64,000 nt of DNA. It comes from Desertimonas flava (lineage in GTDB: Bacteria; Actinomycetota; Acidimicrobiia; Acidimicrobiales; Ilumatobacteraceae). The DNA lies in the NCBI RefSeq assembly GCF_003426815.1, contig NZ_QKYK01000018.1, positions 49,579-113,578 of the forward strand, read 5' to 3'. Of this stretch, positions 34,416-42,567 are shown piece by piece (the stretch's first letter is position 1; every line of letters starts with the position of its first letter). The notes under the pieces are model-generated. The model made no database searches. It was not told the origin of the DNA and saw nothing but the letters and a program-made list of their open reading frames with translations. The translations under genes were made by a program, and so were the position numbers.

Positions 34416-34520
34416 GTGAGCGAAGCGAGCGCGTGCCGTCCGAGCGAGCGCCAGCGAGCCGGAGCGGCGATGGGGCGCGAGCGCAGCGAGCGGGGGCGCA
34501 GCCCCCGGGAGATGACGTGA
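34416..34520 (+). CDS. Possible 34-codon leader ORF coupled to the sugar permease gene
   Basis: This ORF starts GTGAGCGAAGCGAGC (M-S-E-A-S) 6 nt after TACTGT (34404-34409), as expected for a leaderless transcript, and its TGA overlaps the permease GTG as GTGA. Its sequence is made of repeated AGCGA-type units and a GGGGGCGCAGCCCCC hairpin (34493-34507), so it may be repeat DNA rather than a true peptide gene. Confidence 0.3.
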   Translation: MSEASACRPSERQRAGAAMGRERSERGRSPREMT

Positions 34521-35491
34521 GCGATGCGGTGGCACCGGCCCGATCGGTGCGGTCACGGCTCCTGCCGTCGCGGTCGCAGCCCAAGCGGTCGCTCCGCGCC
34601 CGGATGCGTGACGCTCCCGCGGCCTTCCTCCTGCTCGCCCCGTCGTTCACGATCCTCGGACTGTTCGTCGTCTATCCGCTGATCCGCACGATCATCCTCG
34701 GCCAGCAGCGTTGCGACTCGCAGGGCGACAACTGCCGGTCCAACGGCTGGGACCAGTACGTCGACGTCGCCCGCAGCAACGAGTTCCGCGACGCCCTGTT
34801 CGTCACGTTCAAGTTCGCCCTCATCACCGTGCCGTCCGGGCTCATCCTCGGAGTGGCCCTGGCGGCGCTGGCCGACAAGTACGTCCGTGGCATCGGCATC
34901 TTCCGAGCGATCTTCTCGTCGACGGTCGCCACCTCGGTCGCCGTCGCCAGTCTCATGTGGTTCTTCCTGCTCGAGCCGAGCGTGGGCGTGCTCTCCAATC
35001 TCGGGTTCATGCAGGACCTGTTCCCCGTCATCAAGTCCCCGGGGTTGCTCAGGGACTCGGGCACTGCACTCGGGGCCGTCGCCGCGTCGAGCATCTGGGC
35101 CGGGCTCGGGTTCACGTTCATCCTCGTCACCGCCGGGTTGCAGGGCATCCCCCGGGAGTTGCACGAGGCGGCCGTCGTCGACGGCGCCGGCGGCACGCGG
35201 CGCTTCTTCAGCATCACGATCCCGATGCTCGGCCCGACGCTGATCTTCGTCGTGATCGTGCTGACCACGCGGGCGTTCCAGGCCTACGGCGAGATCGACC
35301 TGCTCACGCAGGGCGGACCCCGGCCGTACCAGTCGACCACGACGCTGACGTACCTCACCTACGGCTCGAGCTCGCTCATCGGCACGAACGACGGGCTCAA
35401 GGCCGCAGTGGCCGTGCTGCTGTTCCTGCTCCTGCTGGTCCTGTCTGCGCTGCAACTCGGCGGCCTCGGCAAGCGGGTGCACTATGGCTGA
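34517..35491 (+). CDS. ABC transporter permease, CUT1 type (UgpA/MalF-like)
   Basis: This 324-aa protein has six membrane segments (e.g. APAAFLLLAPSFTILGLFVVYPLIRTIIL) and the EAA loop HEAAVVDGAGGTRRFFSITIPMLGP that contacts the ATPase. It is the first permease of a carbohydrate or glycerol-phosphate importer. GTG 34517 has GGGAG 5 nt upstream and overlaps the 34-codon leader ORF; an in-frame GTG at 34433 would add a low-complexity N-terminus. It overlaps the second permease by 8 bp. No ATPase gene follows. Confidence 0.9.
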   Translation: MSDAVAPARSVRSRLLPSRSQPKRSLRARMRDAPAAFLLLAPSFTILGLFVVYPLIRTIILGQQRCDSQGDNCRSNGWDQYVDVARSNEFRDALFVTFKFALITVPSGLILGVALAALADKYVRGIGIFRAIFSSTVATSVAVASLMWFFLLEPSVGVLSNLGFMQDLFPVIKSPGLLRDSGTALGAVAASSIWAGLGFTFILVTAGLQGIPRELHEAAVVDGAGGTRRFFSITIPMLGPTLIFVVIVLTTRAFQAYGEIDLLTQGGPRPYQSTTTLTYLTYGSSSLIGTNDGLKAAVAVLLFLLLLVLSALQLGGLGKRVHYG

Positions 35492-36383
35492 GACGCTCGC
35501 CGCCGATCCGGCCGGCAAACGTCGTGAGCGCCGACCCACTCCCGCGGCGTCGGTCACCCTCTACGACCGCACGTCGGGCCTCGGCAAGGTGGGGCGCTAC
35601 GCCCTGCTCGCCGTCATCTCGTTCGTCGTGCTGTTCCCCGTGTACACCACGGTGGTCGGGGCGTTCAAGCCTCGCCACAAGGTGCTCGTCGACCGCCTCG
35701 TGCCGACGTCGGTGACGTTCCAGACGTTCATCGACGCGTGGAACGAGGGGCGCCTCGGCCGCTATCTCCTCACGTCGGGCATCGTCGCCGTGGTCGTCAC
35801 GCTGGCCCAGGTCGTCACCTCGTTGATGTCGGCCTACGCCTTCGCCATGCTCGACTTCCCGTTCCGCCGCACGCTGTTCGTCGTGATGCTCGCCACGCTG
35901 CTCGTGCCGATGGAGGCGACGCTGGTGGTCAACCGCCGCACGATCGACTCGCTCGGCTGGATCAACTCCTTCCAGGCGCTGATCATCCCGTTCACGGCCA
36001 CGGCGTTCGGCACGTTCCTCGTCCGCCAGGCCCTGCTCGCCCTGCCCACCGATCTGCGCGACGCGGCCCGCATCGACGGCGTCGGGCACCTCGGGTTCAT
36101 CCGCCACGTGGCCGTCCCGCTTGTGCGGCCGACGCTCGGGGCCCTCGCGTTGTTCTCGTTCCTCGGCACGTGGAACTCGTACCTCTGGCCCACGCTGGTG
36201 ACGACGGACGCCGACATGAACACGGTGCAGGCCGGCCTGCGGACACTGAAGCTGCAGGGTCTCGATGCGCCTAACGTCGTCATGGCCGGCACGGTGATCG
36301 CCGCGATCCCCATTGTCATCGTCCTCATGGTCTTCCAGCGTCAACTCATTCGCGGTCTCACAGCAGGAGCAGTCAAAGGATGA
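35484..36383 (+). CDS. ABC transporter permease, CUT1 type (UgpE/MalG-like)
   Basis: This 299-aa permease has six hydrophobic segments and the EAA loop RDAARIDGVGHLGFIRHVAVPLVRP. Other MalG-like features are SAYAFAMLDFPFRRTLFVV, the conserved WNSYLWPTL and the closing VVMAGTVIAAIPIVIVLMVFQRQLIRGLTAGAVKG, which strongly resembles UgpE. It begins inside the end of the first permease gene (8-bp overlap), and its stop overlaps the next gene as ATGA. Together the three form one transporter operon. Confidence 0.92.
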   Translation: MAETLAADPAGKRRERRPTPAASVTLYDRTSGLGKVGRYALLAVISFVVLFPVYTTVVGAFKPRHKVLVDRLVPTSVTFQTFIDAWNEGRLGRYLLTSGIVAVVVTLAQVVTSLMSAYAFAMLDFPFRRTLFVVMLATLLVPMEATLVVNRRTIDSLGWINSFQALIIPFTATAFGTFLVRQALLALPTDLRDAARIDGVGHLGFIRHVAVPLVRPTLGALALFSFLGTWNSYLWPTLVTTDADMNTVQAGLRTLKLQGLDAPNVVMAGTVIAAIPIVIVLMVFQRQLIRGLTAGAVKG

Positions 36384-38023
36384 ACTCTCGAATCTCGACG
36401 GCACGGCGTCTCGCCCTCGCCGCGGTCACGTTCGCCGTCGCCACCGGGTGTGCCTCGGGTGAGTCGATCATCAACGCCGGCAACGACGGCACCCGCCCCA
36501 CCACGACCGGTCCCGGTGCGGGTCCCGACACCACGCTCCCGATCGGAGGGACGATCCCCCTCGGCGGGACCGTGCCGCTGGTCGCCTCCACGGTCTCGCT
36601 CATGCCGACGACGATCCCGCTCGTCGGGGCGACGATCCCGCTCCCCACGGCCGGTGGGGCTCGGGGCTTCGCCGGGTCGTCCCGCGCTGCAGCGCCGCCG
36701 GACATCGCGCCGTGCCCCGTCACCGCGCTCGACGAGCTCGACCCGGCCGACGGTCCCGTCGAGATCACGTTCTGGCACGCGATGACCGCGGCGACCGAGG
36801 AGGCACTCGTCGCCCTCACCGACGAGTACAACGCCAGTCAGGATCGTGTGCACGTCACGCTCGCCAACCAGAACGGCTACAACGAGCTGACGAGCAAGTA
36901 CTTCCTGTCGAGCGAGAGCGATCGGCCCGAGGTGGTGCAGATGCCGGAGTTCATGACCCAGCAGATGGCCGACGCCAACGCCGTCATCCCCGCCGGCGCC
37001 TGCATCCAGGCCGAGGGCTTCGACATCGAACCCTTCCTCGACCGGGCCCTGCTCGCCTACCAGACCGGTGGGATCCAGTGGTCGATGCCGTTCAACGCCT
37101 CGACGCCGGTGCTCTACTACAACCGGGCGATGCTCGAGGAGGCGGGACTCGATCCCGACGATCCGCCGGTGTCGCTGGAGGAGTTCCGGGCCTACGCCGA
37201 CGCCATCGTCGAGTCGGGTGCCGCCCCGGTCGGCATTGCGTTCGACCACGGGGTCAACTCCGGCGGTGGCTGGTTCCTCGAGCAATGGCTGGCCCGCCTC
37301 GGCATGCCGTATGCCGACAACCAGAACGGGCGCGCCGGTCGCGCCACCCAGGTCGTGTTCAACACGCCGGAGGTCGTCGAGATGCTCGAGTTCGTCCAGG
37401 CGATGGTCGTCGACGGGGTCGCCGTCGACGTCGGCGACAACGCCGGGGCCACCGACGTGCTGTTCAAGCTGGCCGACGCCTCCGAGCCGGCGGCGATGGG
37501 CATCACCACGTCGGGCGGGCTCGGCATCGTGATCAGCGTGCTCGCCAGCGGCCAGGTCCCCCACCTGTCGGTCGACGACTTCGGGGTCGGTCCGCTGCCC
37601 GGTCCGTCCGACACGCCGGGTGCGCTCGTCGGCGGGGCGTCGTTGTACATCACCCGCGACCACGGCGATGCCGAGGCGGCGGCGTCGTGGGACTTCATCA
37701 AGTACCTGACCACGGCTGAGTCGCAGTCCACGTGGGCCGCGGCGACGGGATACGTGCCGATCCGCGAGGACGCCGCCGAGCTCGACCCGTTGGCGCAGAC
37801 GTACGCCGACGATCCCCGATTCCGGGTCGCCTTCGATCAGCTGACCGCCGGCAGCGACGACTTCAGCTCGGTCGGCCCGGTGCTCGGCCCGCTGCAAGAG
37901 ATCCGTGAGGTCACGGCCCGGATGATGGCGACGATCTTCGCCGGTGGCGACGTCGAAGCAGCGCTCGCCGACGCCACCGACCAGGCCAACGCCCTCATCG
38001 CCGACTACAACGCCCGGAACTGA
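36380..38023 (+). CDS. ABC transporter substrate-binding lipoprotein (UgpB-like)
   Basis: This 547-aa protein has a lipoprotein signal with VATGC (Cys24), a Thr/Pro/Leu-rich linker (about 36-90), and a type-1 binding-protein domain starting DGPVEITFWHAMTAATEEALVALTDEYNAS. The segments LANQNGYNELTSKYF and the GITTSGGLG and KYLTTAESQSTWAAATGYVPIRE regions resemble UgpB, which binds sn-glycerol-3-phosphate, but related proteins bind sugars, so the ligand is not certain. It is last in the operon (ATGA overlap). A small hairpin follows at about 38116-38143. Confidence 0.9.
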   Translation: MNSRISTARRLALAAVTFAVATGCASGESIINAGNDGTRPTTTGPGAGPDTTLPIGGTIPLGGTVPLVASTVSLMPTTIPLVGATIPLPTAGGARGFAGSSRAAAPPDIAPCPVTALDELDPADGPVEITFWHAMTAATEEALVALTDEYNASQDRVHVTLANQNGYNELTSKYFLSSESDRPEVVQMPEFMTQQMADANAVIPAGACIQAEGFDIEPFLDRALLAYQTGGIQWSMPFNASTPVLYYNRAMLEEAGLDPDDPPVSLEEFRAYADAIVESGAAPVGIAFDHGVNSGGGWFLEQWLARLGMPYADNQNGRAGRATQVVFNTPEVVEMLEFVQAMVVDGVAVDVGDNAGATDVLFKLADASEPAAMGITTSGGLGIVISVLASGQVPHLSVDDFGVGPLPGPSDTPGALVGGASLYITRDHGDAEAAASWDFIKYLTTAESQSTWAAATGYVPIREDAAELDPLAQTYADDPRFRVAFDQLTAGSDDFSSVGPVLGPLQEIREVTARMMATIFAGGDVEAALADATDQANALIADYNARN

Positions 38024-38171
38024 GTCGTCTGCGCGCTTCCGTCCGCGAGAAGTGCGAGGTCACGACGCGGGTCTCCGCGTTGTGCGCTCACAGCTCGCGT
38101 TCGGCGAGAGAGGGTGACGCCAGGCATCGAGCATCTCCGCCTGGGCGGTGACCGATCTGGCGATGGGCTTC

Positions 38172-38200
38172 TTGACTTCAGGTGTTACCGGCCGTAGCGT
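38172..38200 (+). promoter_or_regulatory. Leaderless promoter of the CocE-like hydrolase gene
   Basis: TTGACT (38172-38177) and TAGCGT (38195-38200) are spaced by 17 bp, and the ATG follows 7 nt later at 38208, so transcription would begin at or next to the start codon. It is the clearest leaderless promoter in the window. Confidence 0.65.
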
Positions 38201-38207
38201 TCGGCGC

Positions 38208-40601
38208 ATGCGTGCTCGCGCCGGGGGCCGGTGTTGCCGGACGACACGGATGCTCATCGCCGCTGCCGTCGTCTCGACGACCACGGCAACCAGCACGACA
38301 GCCAGCACGACAGCCAGCACGAGTGGTGCGCTCGCCACGGCGACCGCCGCGCCACCGTCGTCACCGCCGGCATCCGCCGTGCCGGCGGTGACCGAATCGC
38401 CATCGGGAGGCGCGCTTGCCGGGTCCGGCTCGGTCGGCCAGGCCTACGCCTTGCACGCCGAACCGGCTACCGAGCTCGAGTTGGTCGACGACACCGGGGC
38501 GGTGGTCGCCACAGCCACAGCGACCGACCTCGGCAGCGTGCTCGTCCGTGATGTCGACCTGGGCAAGTACACCTTCCGCGCGCCCGACGGCGCCGAGACC
38601 GAGCCGTTCGAGGTCGTCGGTCCCGACGATCATCCCGGCGCCGCCTTCTACGCCGATCAGGAGCTCGAACCGGGACTGAACTACATCACCACCCGCGACG
38701 GCGTGCAGCTGGCGGCCACCCTCCGCCTGCCGCCCGGCACCACGCTCGACGACGGACCCTTCCCGACGGTGATCGAGTACTCCGGCTACGAGACCGCGGC
38801 ACCCGGCGACCTCCTCGGTTCGTTCCTCACCCCCGACGCGATCGACCCCGACCTGCCGCTACCGGCGAGCAGCACGATCATCGGCTCGGGCATCATGCCG
38901 TTGCTCGGTTTCGCGTCCGTGAGCGTGCAGATGCGGGGCACCGGCTGCTCCGGCGGCGCCTTCGGGCTGTTCGACACGATCGCCGCCCTCGACGGTTACG
39001 ACGCGATCGAGACGATCGCCGCCGAGCCGTGGGTGAAGGGCGGCCGCGTCGGCATGGTCGGCATCTCGTTCTCGGGGATCTCGCAGTTCACCGTTGCCGG
39101 GACCCGCCCGCCGAGCCTGGCGGCGATCACGCCGCTCAGTCCCACCGACGACCTCTACTCCGTCGGGTTCCCCGGGGGGATCTTCAACACCGGCTTCGCT
39201 GCCTCGTGGCTCGCCGAGCGCGTCGAGGACGCCAAGCCGGCGCACCTCGGGGGCCAGCCGTGGGCCCAGAAGATGATCGAGCTCGGCGACACGAGCTGCG
39301 CCGCCAACCAGGCGCTGCACGGCTGGGCCCAGACGATGGACGACGTCATGCAGGGTCGGACCGACCGCATCCCCGCACCGTTCGACGAGCGCTCGCCGCG
39401 AGTGGCGGCGGCCGACATCGACGTGCCGGTGTTCGTGGCCGGGGCCTTCCAGGACGAGCAGACCGGGGGGCAGTGGGTCGACCTGCTGTCGGCGCTCGAG
39501 GGCAACCCCGACGTCTGGGCCACGATCGTCAACGGAACCCACATCGACTCCCTCGGGCCGGGCGTCGCCGGCCGCTGGGTCGAGTTCCTCGACCTGTACG
39601 TCGCCGACGAACTGCCGTCGTTCAACGCCTCGGTGCTCGAGCTGGCGGGCGCCATGTATCCGCTCATCGCGGCGGCTCCCGCCGCCCCGATCGAGACCCC
39701 GCGCTTCCAGGATGCGGCGTCCACCGACGAGGCGCGCGCCGAGTTCGCCGAGGATCCTCGCGTCCGGGTGCTGTTCGACAACGGCGGCGACAACGCCGGC
39801 GATCCCGTCGGCCCAGGCGCACTCGATCCCAACTGGGAGCTCGGGTTCGACGCCTGGCCGCCGTCCAACGTCGAGGCGACCACGCTGTTCCTCGGTGACG
39901 GTGGGACGCTCGGCGCCGAGGCAGGAGCCGAGGCCGAGGCGACGTACCGCCCCGATCCTGCGGCGCGGCCGGCGACCTCGATGGACGGCGGCGGAAATCC
40001 TTGGGACGCGATCCCGCCCTACACGTGGGAACCGGTCGCCGGCGACGCCGGCATCGGCTTCGTCAGCGAACCGCTGACGGACGACCTGGTGCTGGTCGGG
40101 CCGGGCCGGGTGAACCTGTTCGTCCGGTCGACGGCGGCCGACAGCGACATCCAGGTGACCGTCTCGGAGGTGCGCGCCGACGGGCAGGAGATGCTCGTGC
40201 AGACGGGCCAGCTGCGCGCCAGCCACCGGGCCGTCGATCCGGCGCGGACGACCGAACTGTTCGTGGCTCCGACGTACGTCGCCGAGGATGCCGCCGACCT
40301 GCCCTCGGGGGAGTTCACCGAGGTGGGCGTGCCGATCAACGCGTTCGGCCACGCCTTCCGAGCCGGATCACGGATCCGCCTGACCATCACGGCTCCCGGT
40401 GGCGAGCGCCCGAGTTGGACCTACGGCACGCCCGACACGGGCGGTGAGGTGATCAACACGATCTCGCTCGGCGGCGACCGGGCATCGACGATCGTCCTGC
40501 CGGTCGTTCCCGGCGCCGCGGCGGGGGCTGCAGAGCCGACCTGCCCGTCCAACCGGGGTCAGCCCTGCCGTCCCTACGTCCCCGCCGCCAACGGTGGCTG
40601 A
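38208..40601 (+). CDS. Secreted CocE/NonD-family hydrolase (S15 peptidase-like)
   Basis: This 797-aa protein has an N-terminal hydrophobic stretch (MLIAAAVVSTTTATSTT), a linker, an Ig-like region, then an alpha/beta hydrolase of the X-Pro dipeptidyl peptidase/CocE type: ITTRDGVQLAATLRLP, MRGTGCSGG, the nucleophile elbow GMVGISFSGISQ and NGTHID (catalytic His), followed by a C-terminal jelly-roll domain (LVLVGPGRVNLFVRSTAADSDIQVTVSEV, GSRIRLTITAPG). Members cleave esters or peptides after proline; the substrate is unknown. ATG 38208 fits the leaderless promoter; ATG 38250 is an alternative. It is probably exported. Confidence 0.9.
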   Translation: MRARAGGRCCRTTRMLIAAAVVSTTTATSTTASTTASTSGALATATAAPPSSPPASAVPAVTESPSGGALAGSGSVGQAYALHAEPATELELVDDTGAVVATATATDLGSVLVRDVDLGKYTFRAPDGAETEPFEVVGPDDHPGAAFYADQELEPGLNYITTRDGVQLAATLRLPPGTTLDDGPFPTVIEYSGYETAAPGDLLGSFLTPDAIDPDLPLPASSTIIGSGIMPLLGFASVSVQMRGTGCSGGAFGLFDTIAALDGYDAIETIAAEPWVKGGRVGMVGISFSGISQFTVAGTRPPSLAAITPLSPTDDLYSVGFPGGIFNTGFAASWLAERVEDAKPAHLGGQPWAQKMIELGDTSCAANQALHGWAQTMDDVMQGRTDRIPAPFDERSPRVAAADIDVPVFVAGAFQDEQTGGQWVDLLSALEGNPDVWATIVNGTHIDSLGPGVAGRWVEFLDLYVADELPSFNASVLELAGAMYPLIAAAPAAPIETPRFQDAASTDEARAEFAEDPRVRVLFDNGGDNAGDPVGPGALDPNWELGFDAWPPSNVEATTLFLGDGGTLGAEAGAEAEATYRPDPAARPATSMDGGGNPWDAIPPYTWEPVAGDAGIGFVSEPLTDDLVLVGPGRVNLFVRSTAADSDIQVTVSEVRADGQEMLVQTGQLRASHRAVDPARTTELFVAPTYVAEDAADLPSGEFTEVGVPINAFGHAFRAGSRIRLTITAPGGERPSWTYGTPDTGGEVINTISLGGDRASTIVLPVVPGAAAGAAEPTCPSNRGQPCRPYVPAANGG

Positions 40602-40651
40602 CCCCGCCCGCGCCCGAGAATCGGGTTTTGGTGGCCGATAGGGTCGGGCGA

Positions 40652-41209
40652 ATGGCAACGCCCTTCCCGTCGTTCGACGGCTCCGCCCCCAAGACGCAGC
40701 AGTTCAAGTCGGCCCCCGAGCTCGGCATCGATCCGGCCAAGCGGTACACGGCCACGATCTCCACGTCGCTCGGCGACATGGTCGTCGCCCTCGACGCCGC
40801 CGCCGCGCCGCAGACCGTGAACAACTTCGTGTTCCTCGCCCTCAACCACTACTACGACGGCGTGATCTTCCACCGCATCATCCGCGGCTTCATGTGTCAG
40901 GGCGGCGACCCCACGGGCACCGGCCGCGGCGGCCCCGGCTACAAGTTCGCCGACGAGCTGCCCAAGCCGGGCCGCTACGAGATCGGTTCGGTGGCCATGG
41001 CCAACGCCGGCCCGAACACCAACGGCAGCCAGTTCTTCATCGTGTCCGGCCCGAGCGGCGTCGGCCTGCCCCCGCAGTACAGCCTGTTCGGCAAGGTGGT
41101 GAAGGGCCTCGACGTCCTCGAGACGATGCAGAACGTCGCGACCAACTCGCAGGACCGCCCGCACGACGACGTCGTCATCAACTCGGTCACCGTCACCGAG
41201 TCCGACTGA
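40652..41209 (+). CDS. Cyclophilin-type peptidyl-prolyl isomerase
   Basis: This 185-aa cytoplasmic protein has the cyclophilin core: FHRIIRGFMCQGGDPTGTGRGGPGY, SVAMANAGPNTNGSQFFIV and YSLFGKVVKGLDVL. The Arg in FHRII and the QFFIV segment form the active site. It speeds prolyl isomerisation in folding. ATG 40652 is 7 nt after TAGGGT (40639-40644), a likely leaderless start, preferable to the in-frame GTG at 40628, which lies upstream of that -10 box. A short gap separates it from the SDR gene, with which it may be co-transcribed. Confidence 0.95.
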   Translation: MATPFPSFDGSAPKTQQFKSAPELGIDPAKRYTATISTSLGDMVVALDAAAAPQTVNNFVFLALNHYYDGVIFHRIIRGFMCQGGDPTGTGRGGPGYKFADELPKPGRYEIGSVAMANAGPNTNGSQFFIVSGPSGVGLPPQYSLFGKVVKGLDVLETMQNVATNSQDRPHDDVVINSVTVTESD

Positions 41210-41237
41210 GCCGAGCTGATCGGACCGGAGCCACGCG

Positions 41238-42047
41238 ATGAGCCCCGAGGCCACAGAGCGAGCCGACGGCTCATCGCGCTCCGGTCCCCTCGCCGGCCGG
41301 ACGGCGATCGTCACCGGCGCCGGACGCGGCATCGGCGCGGCGATCACCGTCAAGCTCGACGCCGACGGCGCCCGCGTCGCCCTCGTCGCCCGCACCCGTG
41401 AGCAACTCGAGGCGACGGCGTCGACCCTGCACAACGACCCGGTGGTGATCGTGGCCGACCTCGCCACCCGTGAGGGGCCACCCGCCGCGGTCGCCGAGGC
41501 AGCCGAGGCCTTCGGCGGGCGCATCGACGTGCTCGTCAACAACGCGGCCATCGGCCTGCGCAAACCGGCGCTCGACTACACCCACGACGAGATCGACCTC
41601 GTCCTCGACGCCAACGTCCGCTCGGCGCTGCTCGCCACGATGTCGACGCTCCCGTACATGGTGGATGCCCAGTCGGGCTCGATCATCTCCATCACATCGG
41701 TGAGTGGCCTGCGCGGCACGCCACGTCGCACGGTCTACGCGGCCAGCAAGGCGGCGCTCGACGGGATGACGCGGGCGCTGGCCATGGAGTACGGCCCGAT
41801 CGGCATCCGCGCCAACGCCGTGGCGCCAGGCGTCGTGCACACCGAGATGTGGCGCGACTTCCTCGCCACCCCCGGCGCCACCGAGACGGTGCTCGGCGTG
41901 ATCCCGACCCGCCGCCTCACCGAGCCCGACGAGATCGCCGACGTGGTCGCGTTCCTCGCCTCCGATGCCGCCCGCTCGATCACCGGCGAGACGATCGCCG
42001 CCGACGGCGGCATGCGCAGCACGCTGAACCTGTACCCAACCGTCTGA
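41238..42047 (+). CDS. Short-chain dehydrogenase/reductase
   Basis: This 269-aa protein is a classical SDR: TGAGRGIGAA (cofactor loop, about residues 27-36), NNAA, SITSVSG with catalytic Ser, YAASKAA with Tyr and Lys, and the closing ADGG. The Arg after the Gly-rich motif (ARTRE) suggests NADP(H) preference. The substrate is unknown; many such proteins are acyl or alcohol reductases. A possible co-transcript with the cyclophilin. Its TGA is followed directly by two tandem copies of the 160-bp repeat element. Confidence 0.92.
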   Translation: MSPEATERADGSSRSGPLAGRTAIVTGAGRGIGAAITVKLDADGARVALVARTREQLEATASTLHNDPVVIVADLATREGPPAAVAEAAEAFGGRIDVLVNNAAIGLRKPALDYTHDEIDLVLDANVRSALLATMSTLPYMVDAQSGSIISITSVSGLRGTPRRTVYAASKAALDGMTRALAMEYGPIGIRANAVAPGVVHTEMWRDFLATPGATETVLGVIPTRRLTEPDEIADVVAFLASDAARSITGETIAADGGMRSTLNLYPTV

Positions 42048-42207
42048 TTTCGTCCTCGGCTCGCATCGCTTCGCTCGCTCGCCTGCGGCGAGTTTTTGTT
42101 TTGCAGCCCCCGGCGCCCGGCAAAGCCCGGGCGCCGGGGGCGCTGAAGAGTTGCTGTGGCGTCAGTTCGACTCTCGGCCCTCTCGGGGACCTTCATCCCC
42201 ACTGCCC
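42048..42207. repeat. 160-bp structured repeat element, copy B
   Basis: This copy starts at the base after the SDR stop and ends CATCCCCACTGCCC. It has a perfect 15-bp hairpin (42106-42120 with 42127-42141, loop CAAAGC) and a smaller CTCGCC-TGC-GGCGAG stem before it. Nearly identical to copy C which follows 3 bp later. Confidence 0.9.
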
Positions 42208-42210
42208 GCG

Positions 42211-42368
42211 ATTTCGTCCTCGGCTCGCATCGCTTCGCTCGCTCGCCTGCGGCGAGTTTGATTGCGGCCCCCGGCGCCCGGCAAAGCCCGGGCGCCGGGG
42301 GCACCGAAGAATTTCTGTGGCGTCATCTCTACTCTCGGCCCTCTCGGGGCCTTGCATCCCCACTGCCC
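42211..42368. repeat. 160-bp structured repeat element, copy C
   Basis: Second tandem copy. The first 55 bp match copy B almost exactly; the GC hairpin lies at 42267-42281 with 42288-42302. Like copy A it continues into CCTCG..CGCGCGTTGnTCG and ACGGGT to about 42402. After it, up to the next start, I see several small palindromes (e.g. GGCAGC-TCGATC-GCTGCC and GCCTTcAAGGC, 42423-42455) but no gene. Confidence 0.9.
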
Positions 42369-42567
42369 TGCCTCGATCGCGCGTTGATCGTCGCGCGACG
42401 GGTCTAGAGCGCTCGGGGCGCTGGCAGCTCGATCGCTGCCTTCAAGGCAAGCGGGCGGGACCCATCGAGCGGGTGAGCCCGACCGCCGTCTCGACGACCG
42501 CCGGCTTTGCATGCGAGCGGTGTCGAACGGATTCGCGGTGGGGCGAACTTGTGTACGCTTGCCTCTT

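Noticed and set aside
42162..42304. Peptides of the RRPRRPGFAGRRG type in the 160-bp elements
   Set aside because: Frames differ between the three copies and are broken by indels, so the element is probably non-coding.
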